DNA of 37,481 nucleotides from Bacillota bacterium (GTDB taxonomy: Bacteria; Bacillota; Sulfobacillia; Sulfobacillales; Sulfobacillaceae). Below are positions 1 through 7,624 of this stretch, one piece after another (the first letter of the stretch is position 1; every line of letters starts with the position of its first letter). Both the position numbers and the translations under genes were made by a program. Below the pieces are notes generated by a model. The model searched no databases. It worked only from the letters and a program-made list of their open reading frames with translations, and had not been told where the DNA came from. The stretch covers positions 1 through 37,481 of the forward strand of contig JAKADO010000022.1 of the NCBI GenBank assembly GCA_021820485.1, written 5' to 3'.

Positions 1-324
1 TGGCTGGGGCAACTTCGGCGCGGCGTCGCCGAACATTGCGTGCTCGGCCTTCTGCGGGAGGGTGAGCGCTACGGATTTGACTTGGCCCGCGCCTTGGCGG
101 ATCGCGGACTGGTTGCCAGTGAAGGCACCATCTATCCGTTGCTGTCGCGTCTTCGCAAAGAGGGTCTCGTCTCGACCACCTGGCGGCAATCCGAAGTGGG
201 GCCGCCGCGCCGGTATTATGCCCTAACTCCGGGAGGGCTCGAGGCCCTGCAACAGTTTCAACGCCAATGGAGAGCCTTTCGGAACGCGGTGGATGAAACG
301 CTGGGCTCCGAAAAGGAGTCATGA
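1..324 (+). CDS. PadR family transcriptional regulator (5' partial)
   Basis: The reading frame is open from base 1 and begins in the middle of a typical PadR N-terminus (WLGQLRRGVAEHCVLGLL), so the true start lies before the window. A GTG at 40 would be an artificial start because it drops conserved residues. The visible 107 residues hold the PadR winged helix: the helix before ERYGFDLARAL, the recognition part SEGTIYPLLSRLRKEGLV, and the wing PPRRYYALTPGG. PadR proteins are usually small DNA-binding repressors of neighbouring membrane proteins. The gene ends in AAAAGGAGTCATGA, and the next gene starts 20 bases downstream, so the two are very likely co-transcribed. This PadR plus HAAS-domain pairing is common in Firmicutes. 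The ligand cannot be told. Confidence 0.9.
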   Translation, partial: WLGQLRRGVAEHCVLGLLREGERYGFDLARALADRGLVASEGTIYPLLSRLRKEGLVSTTWRQSEVGPPRRYYALTPGGLEALQQFQRQWRAFRNAVDETLGSEKES

Positions 325-343
325 AGGAAAGCGAGGGATACGC

Positions 344-922
344 ATGGCCTCATCAGAGAACCGCATGGATCGCCTCATTCAAGACTATTTGAATCACGTC
401 CGCCGTGCCCTGTTGAGTCTTCCGACGTCGCGCCGGGAAGAGATCATCCAAGAGATCGCCCAACACATTGCCGAAGCTCGGCAAGCCCTGGCGCCGGAGG
501 ACGAAGCGGGACTTTGCGTCCTGTTGGACCGCATCGGGACGCCGGCGCAAATCGCTGACGAGGCCGGCATCCCAGCGCCCAAGCCCAGTCGTACAGATCC
601 GTGGGTGCCCTGGCTTCTCTTGCTGGGTGGATTTCTGTTTGGCATCGGCTGGATCGTGGGTGCCATTCTGTTATGGTCTTCCCGCGCCTGGAGCACCGGC
701 CAAAAGCTCTTGGGAACACTGGTCTGGCCCGGAGGACTGGCCGCCGCCTTTGTGCTCTTCGGCATGCCCGCCCAAGCATGCAGCAGTTCTCCGGCTACTG
801 GGGTCCACTGCACGGGAACCGCCTTGCCCATCGCAATCGGCATCCCGATCCTGATCATCTCCCTCGCCGCCCCAGTGGTCACCGCCTTCTATTTGGATCG
901 CGTCCGTCAACGGGGCGCTTAG
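344..922 (+). CDS. HAAS/DUF1700-type membrane protein paired with PadR
   Basis: A 192-residue protein. Residues about 7-75 form a helical soluble region (MDRLIQDYLNHVRRALLSLP, then REEIIQEIAQHIAEA and the closing LLDRIGTPAQIADEA) typical of the HAAS domain that accompanies PadR regulators. It is followed by three hydrophobic segments, about 87-110, 118-138 and 157-180. Two cysteines between segments 2 and 3 (ACSS and VHC) may lie outside the cell. I chose ATG 344 because GGAAAGCGAGGG lies just upstream; a longer in-frame reading from 293 overlaps padR and has no SD. Its job is unknown; by analogy it is probably a membrane sensor or stress protein controlled by the PadR repressor. Confidence 0.75.
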   Translation: MASSENRMDRLIQDYLNHVRRALLSLPTSRREEIIQEIAQHIAEARQALAPEDEAGLCVLLDRIGTPAQIADEAGIPAPKPSRTDPWVPWLLLLGGFLFGIGWIVGAILLWSSRAWSTGQKLLGTLVWPGGLAAAFVLFGMPAQACSSSPATGVHCTGTALPIAIGIPILIISLAAPVVTAFYLDRVRQRGA

Positions 923-930
923 ACTCCTCG

Positions 931-1848
931 TCACCCGAGGGATCCGGGACGGAACCGCACCACAGCGTCCCCGGGAATGGTCTTCGCCTGATAGAGCGCC
1001 ACGTCGGACGCTTCCCGAAGCGCTGGGACCGTGGCGCCATCCTCAGGAAACACGGCAACTCCAACACTCACTGTGCACTCCGGGTGTCCAATGGCCGCCA
1101 TGCGCTCGGCCAGCGGCTTGACGAGACGTCGAGCGGCGCGGTCCACATCCTCTGCACTCCGCGCCACTTGCACCAACACCGCAAATTCATCGCCTCCCAC
1201 GCGCGCCGCCAAGTCTCCCTGCCGCGTGCGGCGCGCCAAGACGCCACCCAACTCGCGCAACACCCGATCGCCTTCCGCGTGGCCGAACACGTCGTTCACG
1301 CTTTTGAATGCGTCTAGGTCAAGTGACAGAATCCCCAACCGTCCCCCCGGGTTCCGTTTGGCCCGGGCTAGGGCCGACTTCGCCTCCCGCTCGAACGCCC
1401 GCCGGTTGGCGACCCCGGTCAATGGATCCCGAAAGGCGAGGCGTTGAAGCTCGCGTTCCAACCTCCGGCGTTCTGTGATGTCAATGTGCGCCACGACCGC
1501 CCCACGGCTGCCGTCCGGCAACCCGCAAGCGCTGACCCGCATCAAAAACCATCGCTCTTTCCCGGGAGCATGACAGGGGTACTCCAATTCCAGCCGATCC
1601 TGCTTCCCGGCGAGGACCTGCTCGATGCCGCGGAGCGCCTTCCGCGCAAGGGGAGACGCCGTGCGACACGCGGCGAGATAGCTTTGGCCGACAATGGAGG
1701 TCTCGGGCACTCCGCCGTTCTCGGCCACAAACCGCCGCCAACCGCGGTTCACTTGCAGAATGATGCCGCGCGGATCCAGCACACCCACTTCGTCGTCCAG
1801 CGCCTCGATGGCTCCAAACCACAATTCTTCGGCAGAAAACGCTGCCAT
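931..1848 (-). CDS. PAS-GGDEF diguanylate cyclase
   Basis: A 305-residue predicted cytoplasmic enzyme making cyclic di-GMP from two GTP. Residues about 10-125 form a PAS domain with its closing PAC signature (VVAHIDITERRRLERELQ). Residues about 135-300 form a GGDEF domain opening with AFRDPLTGVANRRAFE. The active-site loop GGDEF is intact at 218-222, and an inhibitory I-site RxxD (R209-D212) sits five residues before it, so product feedback is expected. No membrane segment is seen. Start ATG 1848 is preceded by GGGAGAGGA; the in-frame ATG at 1908 has no good SD and adds 20 non-conserved residues. It lies downstream of the ABC-F gene on the same strand with a 66-base gap and converges on the gene ending at 922. 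Confidence 0.9.
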   Translation of the reverse strand: MAAFSAEELWFGAIEALDDEVGVLDPRGIILQVNRGWRRFVAENGGVPETSIVGQSYLAACRTASPLARKALRGIEQVLAGKQDRLELEYPCHAPGKERWFLMRVSACGLPDGSRGAVVAHIDITERRRLERELQRLAFRDPLTGVANRRAFEREAKSALARAKRNPGGRLGILSLDLDAFKSVNDVFGHAEGDRVLRELGGVLARRTRQGDLAARVGGDEFAVLVQVARSAEDVDRAARRLVKPLAERMAAIGHPECTVSVGVAVFPEDGATVPALREASDVALYQAKTIPGDAVVRFRPGSLG

Positions 1849-1914
1849 GGGAATCCTCTCCCGGTCGTCGAAAAATGTCGGAGTCTGTCTCCTGGTGATT
1901 CCCAGCATATCAGA

Positions 1915-3573
1915 TCAAGCGCGGCCCCATGAAGAGTCTTCTTTGAGGTGGCGGTCCCGCACCTCGTCATACCGGCCCTCATAACGGGTGAGTTGTCCAT
2001 CCTCAAGCCAATAGACCACCGACACGCGCCGATTCAAAAAGTATCGGTCGTGCGACACCACCAGCAGCGTGCCGGGAAAGTTCTCCAGCAAGTCCTCGAG
2101 CACCTCGCGCGACTCGATGTCGAGGTGATTGGTGGGTTCGTCCAGCACCAGCGTGTTGACCTCCTTTCGCATCAATTCCGCCAGCCTAAGCCGCATTTGC
2201 TCACCGCCGCTGAGTGTGTTCACCGGTCGAAAGACATTGTCTCCGTAGAAGAGAAAGCGAGCCAGGTAGCGCCGGGCCTCACCAGTTTCCATCGCCACCT
2301 GTGAGCGAAACCGATCGATGACGCGTTGCGTCAAATCGGCTCCAGTCTCCCAGATCTGCTGCGTCAGCACCCCCATCTGGACCGACACGCCGATTGCCAC
2401 CTCACCCTGGATAGGGATCTCCGCCCCCGTCAGAACGCGAAGCAGCGTGCTTTTGCCCGCGCCGTTTGCGCCGACCAGGCCGACCCGCTCCCCCACGCCG
2501 ATGGTGCACTGGACATCTTGGAAGATGGTGCGCTCCCCGTATCGTTGCGTCACCCCGCAGAGCCGAAAGACCTCCTTTCCGCTGCGATCGGCCGCCTGCA
2601 AGTCCAGCCCCATGGTCTTTCGCTCCATGCGCGAGCGTTCCAGCCGGACCATCCGGTCCAGCGCCTTCTGGATGCTTGAGGCCCGCCGGTGTAAGGCATC
2701 GCTGGGCGGATGGGAGCGGTTGGCCCAATCCCGCAGCCTCTTGATGGCGGCCTCCATGTGCTGGATTTTCGCCTGTTGCTCCTTATAGGCCTGGAACTCC
2801 GCCAGCAGGCGCTCTTCCCGATGTTCCACATAGTCAGAGTAGGTGCCTTCGTACGCCATCAGGGAGCCTGCGTCCACTTCCCAGACGCGGTTCACCACGC
2901 GGTCCAAGAAGTAGCGATCATGCGACACCACAATCACCGTGCCGGGGTACTGACGGAGATACTCCTCCAACCACTCCAAGGCGGGCAGATCGAGATGGTT
3001 GGTCGGCTCGTCGAGGATTAGGCACTCGGGGCTTGCCACCAGAGCACGCGCCAGCGCCACCTTGGTCTTCTCACCGCCGCTAAGCGCGCTAAAGGGCTTT
3101 TCGAGGGTCTCCGAGGAGAACCCGAACCCGCGCACAATGCCATCCACTCGGGAGCGCACCTGATATCCATCAACGGCAATGAGTTGTGTGAGCGCCTTGT
3201 CGTACAGCGTGGCAATCTGGTCCAATTCGCGGGGAGTTCCTGCCTTTGCCATCGCCTCGGTCAACTGCTCGACCCGGGCATGCAGCGCCAGTGCGTCTTG
3301 AAACGCCTCCTCAATCACGCTCTTCACCAAAGCCTGCGCGGGAACAACCGGCATTTGCGCCACATAGCCCACGGTGAGCCCCTTCCGCCATGACACCGAA
3401 CCTTTGTCTGGCCATTCCTCACGCGCCAAGATCCTAAGGAGGGTGCTCTTGCCCGAACCATTGGGTCCCACCACCGCAACCCGCTCCTGGTCCTGGAGTT
3501 CCAAGGACACACCCTCGAAAATCGCTCGATAGCCGTAATTCTTCTCGAGATCTGATGCACTCAGCACAACCAT
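1915..3573 (-). CDS. ABC-F family ATPase, ribosome-associated
   Basis: A 552-residue protein with two fused ABC ATPase domains and no membrane segment, the ABC-F layout. Domain 1 has Walker A GPNGSGKST near residue 36, signature LSGGEKTKVALARAL and Walker B LILDEPTNHLD. Domain 2 has GANGAGKST, LSGGEQMRLRLAELM and VLDEPTNHLD. A charged helical linker, about 250-320 (KEQQAKIQHMEAAIKRLRDW), lies between them; in the family it reaches the ribosomal peptidyl-transferase centre. Members either protect ribosomes from antibiotics or act as translation factors such as YfmR and Uup; sequence alone does not decide. ATG 3573 has an excellent SD (GAGGAGGGG). The long leader with a terminator favours an antibiotic-responsive role by analogy with vmlR and msr-type genes. 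Confidence 0.92.
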   Translation of the reverse strand: MVVLSASDLEKNYGYRAIFEGVSLELQDQERVAVVGPNGSGKSTLLRILAREEWPDKGSVSWRKGLTVGYVAQMPVVPAQALVKSVIEEAFQDALALHARVEQLTEAMAKAGTPRELDQIATLYDKALTQLIAVDGYQVRSRVDGIVRGFGFSSETLEKPFSALSGGEKTKVALARALVASPECLILDEPTNHLDLPALEWLEEYLRQYPGTVIVVSHDRYFLDRVVNRVWEVDAGSLMAYEGTYSDYVEHREERLLAEFQAYKEQQAKIQHMEAAIKRLRDWANRSHPPSDALHRRASSIQKALDRMVRLERSRMERKTMGLDLQAADRSGKEVFRLCGVTQRYGERTIFQDVQCTIGVGERVGLVGANGAGKSTLLRVLTGAEIPIQGEVAIGVSVQMGVLTQQIWETGADLTQRVIDRFRSQVAMETGEARRYLARFLFYGDNVFRPVNTLSGGEQMRLRLAELMRKEVNTLVLDEPTNHLDIESREVLEDLLENFPGTLLVVSHDRYFLNRRVSVVYWLEDGQLTRYEGRYDEVRDRHLKEDSSWGRA

Positions 3574-3590
3574 GACAACCCCTCCTCGGA

Positions 3591-3720
3591 AATAAAAAGC
3601 TCGAGCCGCTGGGCTCGAGCCAAGGTCCGAGGATTGTCCTGCCTACGGGGTAGGACAAGGCCTCTGGCGATCGACGGAGCCCAGAACCAAAAAAGGGCAG
3701 ACTGCCCCCTTGGACCGAGC
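3591..3720 (-). promoter_or_regulatory. Transcription attenuator before the ABC-F gene
   Basis: On the minus strand a perfect 9-bp stem (GCTCGAGCC / GGCTCGAGC, 3620-3599, 4-nt loop) is followed by TTTTTATT (3598-3591), an intrinsic terminator lying directly before the ABC-F SD. The strand GCTCGGTCCAAGG (3720-3708) can pair with CCTTGGCTCGAGC (3625-3613) in 12 of 13 positions, counting one G-U. This would consume the terminator's 5' arm and act as antiterminator. A second hairpin (GGGCA/TGCCC at 3707-3695) followed by TTTTTT (3694-3689) overlaps the antiterminator arm. No T-box consensus is present. Confidence 0.6.
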
Positions 3721-3774
3721 TGCATAATGCCCTTGGTCGCACGGAATCGCAACCTGCCCCAAAATGACGATCAC
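3643..3774 (-). CDS. Putative 43-codon leader peptide of the ABC-F gene
   Basis: A small ORF starting at GTG 3774 with a full SD (AAGGAGG at 3789-3783) eight bases upstream, ending in TAG at 3645-3643. It begins Val/Met-Ile-Val-Ile-Leu-Gly-Gln-Val and contains Cys-Pro-Phe-Leu-Val-Leu near its middle; I recognise no family. Codons 19-23 contain the 5' arm of the antiterminator described at 3591-3720, and the stop codon lies about 23 bases before the terminator stem. This geometry is what is expected of a ribosome-sensing leader peptide. It could still be a chance ORF; the SD and position are the only evidence for translation. Confidence 0.45.
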   Translation of the reverse strand: MIVILGQVAIPCDQGHYAARSKGAVCPFLVLGSVDRQRPCPTP

Positions 3775-3804
3775 CGGCCTCGCCTCCTTCCCTGTGTTGC
3801 TCTG

Positions 3805-3831
3805 AGTCTATCCGTTCGGCATGCGTCACAA
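3805..3831 (-). promoter_or_regulatory. Candidate promoter of the ABC-F leader
   Basis: On the minus strand TTGTGA (3831-3826) and TAGACT (3810-3805) resemble -35 and -10 boxes with a short 15-base spacer; TCTTGT shifted by two gives 17. They lie between the upstream terminator and the leader-peptide SD, leaving room for a start near 3798. The assignment is weak on sequence and mainly supported by position. Confidence 0.35.
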
Positions 3832-3837
3832 GAGCAC

Positions 3838-3868
3838 AAAAAATGGTCACGGGTGTGCTCCGTGACCA
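3838..3868 (-). terminator. Intrinsic terminator of the glutarate operon
   Basis: Minus strand: perfect 9-bp stem TGGTCACGG / CCGTGACCA (3868-3860 and 3852-3844) with a 7-nt loop, followed by TTTTTT (3843-3838). It begins 15 bases after the stop of the glutaryl-CoA dehydrogenase gene and separates that operon from the ABC-F unit. Confidence 0.88.
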
Positions 3869-3882
3869 CAGAAGAAGCGGTG

Positions 3883-5058
3883 CTAGAAGGCGTTTTCGTC
3901 CAAAATGTCCCGTCCCACAATCAGTGTATGGACTTCGTAGGTGCCTTCGTAGGTATCGACCGTCTCCAGATTGGCCATATGGCGCATCGGGACGTAGTCG
4001 ACGCTGATGCCGTTTCCACCCAAAAGTTCCCGGGCCATGCGGGCCACTTCCAAAGCCCCGCGCGCGTTGTCGCGCTTGGCAAGCGACACTTGGGGATAGC
4101 GCATCGCCCCGGCCTGGTACAGACGTCCCAGTTGCAGCGCCTTCAACTGCATGTCCACCACACGGGAGAGCATGTCGACGATGCGCTCCTGCACCATTTG
4201 GGTCGCCGCAATCGGCCGTCCAAAGGCAATGCGCGTCTTCGTATATTCCGCCGCCTCCTGCAGGCAGTCGAGCGCCGCGCCCACGGTGCCAAAGGCAATG
4301 CCGAAGCGGGCCTGCGTCAAACAGCTGAGCGGGGAACCGAGCCCCTTGGAGAGCGGCAAGATCGCATCTTCGGGGAGTTCCACATTGTCGAAGTATAGCT
4401 CCGAGGTGACCGACATGCGCATGGAGGCCTTGGTGTGAATCTCGCGGGCCGAAAATCCGGGGGTGTCGGTGGGCACCACGAACCCGCGGATAATGCCCTC
4501 ATCGTCCTTAGCCCAGACCACGGCAATCTTAGCCAGGTTGCCGTTTGTGATCCAACGCTTGGCGCCATTCAAAATGTAGCCCTTCCCGCCCTTCTTGGCG
4601 GTCGTGCGCATGGCCCCCGGATCCGAACCGGCATCCGGTTCCGTGAGTCCAAAGCAGCCAATCACCTGGCCGCTTGCCATGCGCGGCAAATATGCCCGCT
4701 TTTGCTCCTCGCTGCCATACCGATAGATGGCGTACATGGCGAGCCCGCTTTGCACCGAGGCAAACGACCGAAGGCCCGAATCCCCGCGCTCCAGCTCCTG
4801 CATCATCAGCCCGTAAGCCACTCCGGTGACCCCAGATCCGCCGTACTCTTCTGGAAGCGTGGGGCCAAAAACGCCCAGTTCCCCCAACTTGGGAATCAAG
4901 TGGACGGGAAAGACGCCCTCCTGCCACCACTGGCCGGCATGGGGCCGCACTTCCTGATCCACAAAGCGTCGCACAGTCTCCCGAATTTGAATCTCGTCCG
5001 GGCTCAGTTCTCGATCGAGGCCATAAAAATCATCCAGTAATGCCTGCATGTCACTCAT
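3883..5058 (-). CDS. gcdH: Glutaryl-CoA dehydrogenase-like acyl-CoA dehydrogenase
   Basis: A 391-residue flavoprotein of the acyl-CoA dehydrogenase family, normal length. The N-terminal helical domain contains FGPTLPEEYGGSGV. The middle beta domain has CFGLTEPDAGSDPG and KRWITNG. The C-terminal helical domain ends with RELLGGNGIS and NLETVDTYEGT, where Glu371 is the expected catalytic base. The RNNARGAL-like segment (KRDNARGALEVARMARELLGG) and the NLETVDTYEGT block match the glutaryl-CoA branch better than short-chain dehydrogenases. Expected reaction: glutaryl-CoA to crotonyl-CoA plus CO2, with electrons to ETF. It is the last gene of a four-gene operon, overlaps the CoA-transferase stop by 8 bases, and has SD AAAGGACG before ATG 5058. 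A terminator follows. Confidence 0.85.
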   Translation of the reverse strand: MSDMQALLDDFYGLDRELSPDEIQIRETVRRFVDQEVRPHAGQWWQEGVFPVHLIPKLGELGVFGPTLPEEYGGSGVTGVAYGLMMQELERGDSGLRSFASVQSGLAMYAIYRYGSEEQKRAYLPRMASGQVIGCFGLTEPDAGSDPGAMRTTAKKGGKGYILNGAKRWITNGNLAKIAVVWAKDDEGIIRGFVVPTDTPGFSAREIHTKASMRMSVTSELYFDNVELPEDAILPLSKGLGSPLSCLTQARFGIAFGTVGAALDCLQEAAEYTKTRIAFGRPIAATQMVQERIVDMLSRVVDMQLKALQLGRLYQAGAMRYPQVSLAKRDNARGALEVARMARELLGGNGISVDYVPMRHMANLETVDTYEGTYEVHTLIVGRDILDENAF

Positions 5059-6226
5059 GCTTGACGTCCTTTCTGTGCTCGCGTAGCTCCTCGACTAATC
5101 CTAGTATGTCGGCGCGATGCTGATCAATCACGGGGGGCGGTGCCGACATGCCCGCCTCGCCTTCCGCAAAGTGCCAGGGCAGACGAATTTGCTGAAGCTC
5201 CCCGATGGTTGGATGCGAGAGACTCTCGACCAATGCCTGTCCCCGGGCTGTGGCATCTGCCAGAGCCTCGGGAATGGTGCGCACCGGACCGGACGGCACG
5301 CCAACCGCTTCCAGGCGGTGCATCCAATCGTCCGTGCTGTTCGTCACCAATACGCTTTCCAGCGCTTCGATCAATTCCTCGCGATGGGACACGCGGTCGG
5401 GGTTGGTCCGGAAGCGTGCGTCGTCCGCCCACTCCGGCCTCCCCAGCACGCGACACAACGCTTGAAATTGGCGATCATTGCCAACCCCCAGCGCCAGCCA
5501 GCCGTCTTGTGTGCACACCGTTTGATAGGGAGCCAGTTGCGCGTGCGCGTTGCCGTGGCGCCGCGGTTCCCGGCCCGTCACCAAGTAGCTCTGCGCTACG
5601 TTGGTGAGCCACGCCATCTGCGATTCCCACAAGGACACCTCCACGTGATCTCCGTGGCCCGTGCGCTCACGGCGATAGAGAGCGGCTTCGATCCCGCTCA
5701 GGAGAAAGAGTCCGGTGGTAATGTCGGACACCGCCACCCCCACTTTGGATGGCTCTCCATCCGGAGCCCCGGTGATGGACATCAGTCCCGATCCGGCTTG
5801 GATGACAAAGTCATATCCGGCCCGATCATCAGGAGACGGATAGCCCCGCACGCTGGCGGTAATCAGTCGGGGATTCCCACGGCGGAGAGCCTCCAACCCG
5901 AGTCCCCACCGCTCGAGGGTGCCCGGCTTGAAGTTCTCGACCAGCACGTCGGCCCAATCCAACGCCAAATCGCGCACCACCGCTTGGTCGCTGGGCTGTG
6001 TCAAGTCCAGCGCGATGGAGCGCTTGTTGCGATTGATGGAGAGAAAGTAGGCTGATTCCCCAGACACGAAAGGCGGACCCCATTGCCGCGTTTCATCGCC
6101 GTCGGGCCGACGTTCAATCTTAATCACGTCGGCTCCAAGTTCCCCCAAGGCCATAGTCGCATAAGGCGCGGCCAGTACTCGGGAAAGATCCAGCACATGA
6201 ATGTCGGCTAAGGGTCCGCCTCGCAT
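5051..6226 (-). CDS. Family III (CaiB/BaiF) CoA transferase, probably glutarate CoA-transferase
   Basis: A 391-residue protein with the opening of family III CoA transferases (ADIHVLDLSRVLAAPYATM, GADVIKIERRPDGDETR) and the central block YDFVIQAGSGLMSITG. The family's catalytic aspartate falls in this central part, probably the Asp of YDFVIQ. These enzymes move CoA from a donor acyl-CoA to a carboxylate. Lying between a class III aminotransferase and glutaryl-CoA dehydrogenase, it most likely makes glutaryl-CoA from glutarate and succinyl-CoA, like animal SUGCT; the substrate is inferred from context. ATG 6226 starts at the conserved N-terminus 13 bases after the upstream stop. No good SD is visible, so translation is probably coupled. 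The upstream in-frame ATG at 6304 lies inside the previous gene. Confidence 0.85.
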   Translation of the reverse strand: MRGGPLADIHVLDLSRVLAAPYATMALGELGADVIKIERRPDGDETRQWGPPFVSGESAYFLSINRNKRSIALDLTQPSDQAVVRDLALDWADVLVENFKPGTLERWGLGLEALRRGNPRLITASVRGYPSPDDRAGYDFVIQAGSGLMSITGAPDGEPSKVGVAVSDITTGLFLLSGIEAALYRRERTGHGDHVEVSLWESQMAWLTNVAQSYLVTGREPRRHGNAHAQLAPYQTVCTQDGWLALGVGNDRQFQALCRVLGRPEWADDARFRTNPDRVSHREELIEALESVLVTNSTDDWMHRLEAVGVPSGPVRTIPEALADATARGQALVESLSHPTIGELQQIRLPWHFAEGEAGMSAPPPVIDQHRADILGLVEELREHRKDVKHE

Positions 6227-6232
6227 GATGAG

Positions 6233-6251
6233 GGAGGGCTTAGCGCCCTCC
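6233..6251 (-). repeat. Perfect hairpin over the aminotransferase stop codon
   Basis: Minus strand GGAGGGC (6251-6245), loop GCTAA, GCCCTCC (6239-6233). The loop contains the TAA stop, and the SD-like GGAGGG is buried in the stem 19 bases before the CoA-transferase ATG. It may tune coupling between the two genes or protect an mRNA end; there is no T-run, so it is not a terminator. Confidence 0.5.
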
Positions 6252-7595
6252 AACCTCCGCCAGCGTGCGCTCCAACAGGTCGAGCGCCTCGTCCAGCATG
6301 TCAAGCGGGGTGTTGAGCGGGGCCAAGAAGCGAATCACGTTGCCGTAAATTCCTGACTTCAGCATAATCACGCCGCGCTCAATCATCAGGTGCAGCGCCC
6401 GGTCGGTCGCCTCGGCCGCGGGCTCCTTGGTCTGGGGATCTTTGACCAATTCAATGGCCACCATCGCTCCCAAACCGCGCACCTCGCCGATCAAGGGATT
6501 CTTGGCCTGCATGGCCTTCAAGCGGGTCATGAGATGCTCGCCCTGCTTTTTGGCCTGCTCCAAGAGGTTCTCCTGCTCGAACACGTCCAAGACCGCGTTT
6601 CCAGCGGCGGTGCCGAGCGGGTTGCCCACGTAGGTTCCGCCAATTTGCGAGTCGCCCGGTCCGTCCATCACTTCCGGGCGCCCCATCACGCCGGAGAGCG
6701 GAATGCCGTCCGCAATCGACTTGGCCATGGTGAGGAGGTCCGGACGGATGCCCGCCTGCTCGGTGGCAAAGAAGGTGCCGGTCCGTCCGAAGCCGGTCTG
6801 CACCTCGTCCACAATGAGGAGAATGCCGTGCTTCTCGGTGAACTTGCGCAGCCAAGGCAGGAAGTTCTGTGGGGGCACTACGAAGCCGCCCTCGCCCTGC
6901 ACCGGCTCGACAATCACGGCCGCCAAGTCTTCCGGCGCTACTTGGAGCAACAGCGCCTTTTCGATGTTGGCGTAGCAGCGTTCGTTGCAGACGTGGTTGG
7001 GCTCACCGTTGGCGAACTCGCAGCGGTACGGGTATGGGTACGGCGCGCGGTAGACTTCCGGAGCGTAGGGGCCCATCCCCGCCTTGTACGGGTGCACCTT
7101 GGACGTCAGGGTCATGGCCATCAGGGTCCGGCCGTGGAACGCGCGCTCAAAGGCCAGAATGCCCTTGCGCTTGGTGTAGGCTCGGGCAATCTTGATGGCG
7201 TTTTCCACCGCTTCAGCGCCCGAGTTGAAGAAAATCGAGGTGGCCGGACCGCCGCCCGGGAACCGGGCGTTCAATCGCTCCGCCAGACGCACGTAGCTCT
7301 CATAGGGGAGGTTGGTGAAGTCCGTGTGCAGGAATCGGTCAACCTGCTCGTGCAGGGCGGCCTTAACCCGATCGTGCGTGTGGCCGACGTTGAGCACGCC
7401 GACACCGCCGGTCAGATCGATGAAGGTGTTCCCGTCAATGTCGGTCAAAAGGGTCCCGTGCGCGTGGTCGACAATGAGGGGCGCATAAATGCCCACGGCA
7501 CGCGGTGTCGCCTTGTCGAGACGCTCCAAGAGCGGCTTGCTCTTCGGGCCGGGGATCGCAGTCTTCAAATCAATGTACTTGGTTTGGGTGGCCAT
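6240..7595 (-). CDS. Class III aminotransferase (4-aminobutyrate / 5-aminovalerate type)
   Basis: A 451-residue PLP enzyme of normal GabT length. Visible features: GGVGVLNVGHTH, FFNSGAEAVENAIKIAR (cofactor phosphate site), AFHGRT, EPVQGEGGFVVPP, IVDEVQTGFGRTG (Asp263 to the PLP nitrogen) and TMAKSIADGIPL with Schiff-base Lys292. A segment near 190-207 carries three cysteines (Cys192, Cys203, Cys207), seen in other bacterial GabT proteins; I infer no metal site. Expected reaction: transfer of the terminal amino group to 2-oxoglutarate, giving a semialdehyde. The neighbours (aldehyde dehydrogenase upstream, CoA transferase and glutaryl-CoA dehydrogenase downstream) favour 5-aminovalerate to glutarate semialdehyde (DavT role) over GABA alone. 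SD AAAGGAGG precedes ATG 7595. Confidence 0.92.
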   Translation of the reverse strand: MATQTKYIDLKTAIPGPKSKPLLERLDKATPRAVGIYAPLIVDHAHGTLLTDIDGNTFIDLTGGVGVLNVGHTHDRVKAALHEQVDRFLHTDFTNLPYESYVRLAERLNARFPGGGPATSIFFNSGAEAVENAIKIARAYTKRKGILAFERAFHGRTLMAMTLTSKVHPYKAGMGPYAPEVYRAPYPYPYRCEFANGEPNHVCNERCYANIEKALLLQVAPEDLAAVIVEPVQGEGGFVVPPQNFLPWLRKFTEKHGILLIVDEVQTGFGRTGTFFATEQAGIRPDLLTMAKSIADGIPLSGVMGRPEVMDGPGDSQIGGTYVGNPLGTAAGNAVLDVFEQENLLEQAKKQGEHLMTRLKAMQAKNPLIGEVRGLGAMVAIELVKDPQTKEPAAEATDRALHLMIERGVIMLKSGIYGNVIRFLAPLNTPLDMLDEALDLLERTLAEVGGR

Positions 7596-7624
7596 GATAT
7601 CCTCCTTTAACGATCGATGGTCGC

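Noticed and set aside
3599-3774. T-box riboswitch before the ABC-F gene
   Set aside because: No conserved T-box sequence or specifier-loop layout is present; ribosome-mediated attenuation fits better.
6390-7610. 406-codon open frame on the + strand
   Set aside because: Exact antisense shadow of the class III aminotransferase; no family features.
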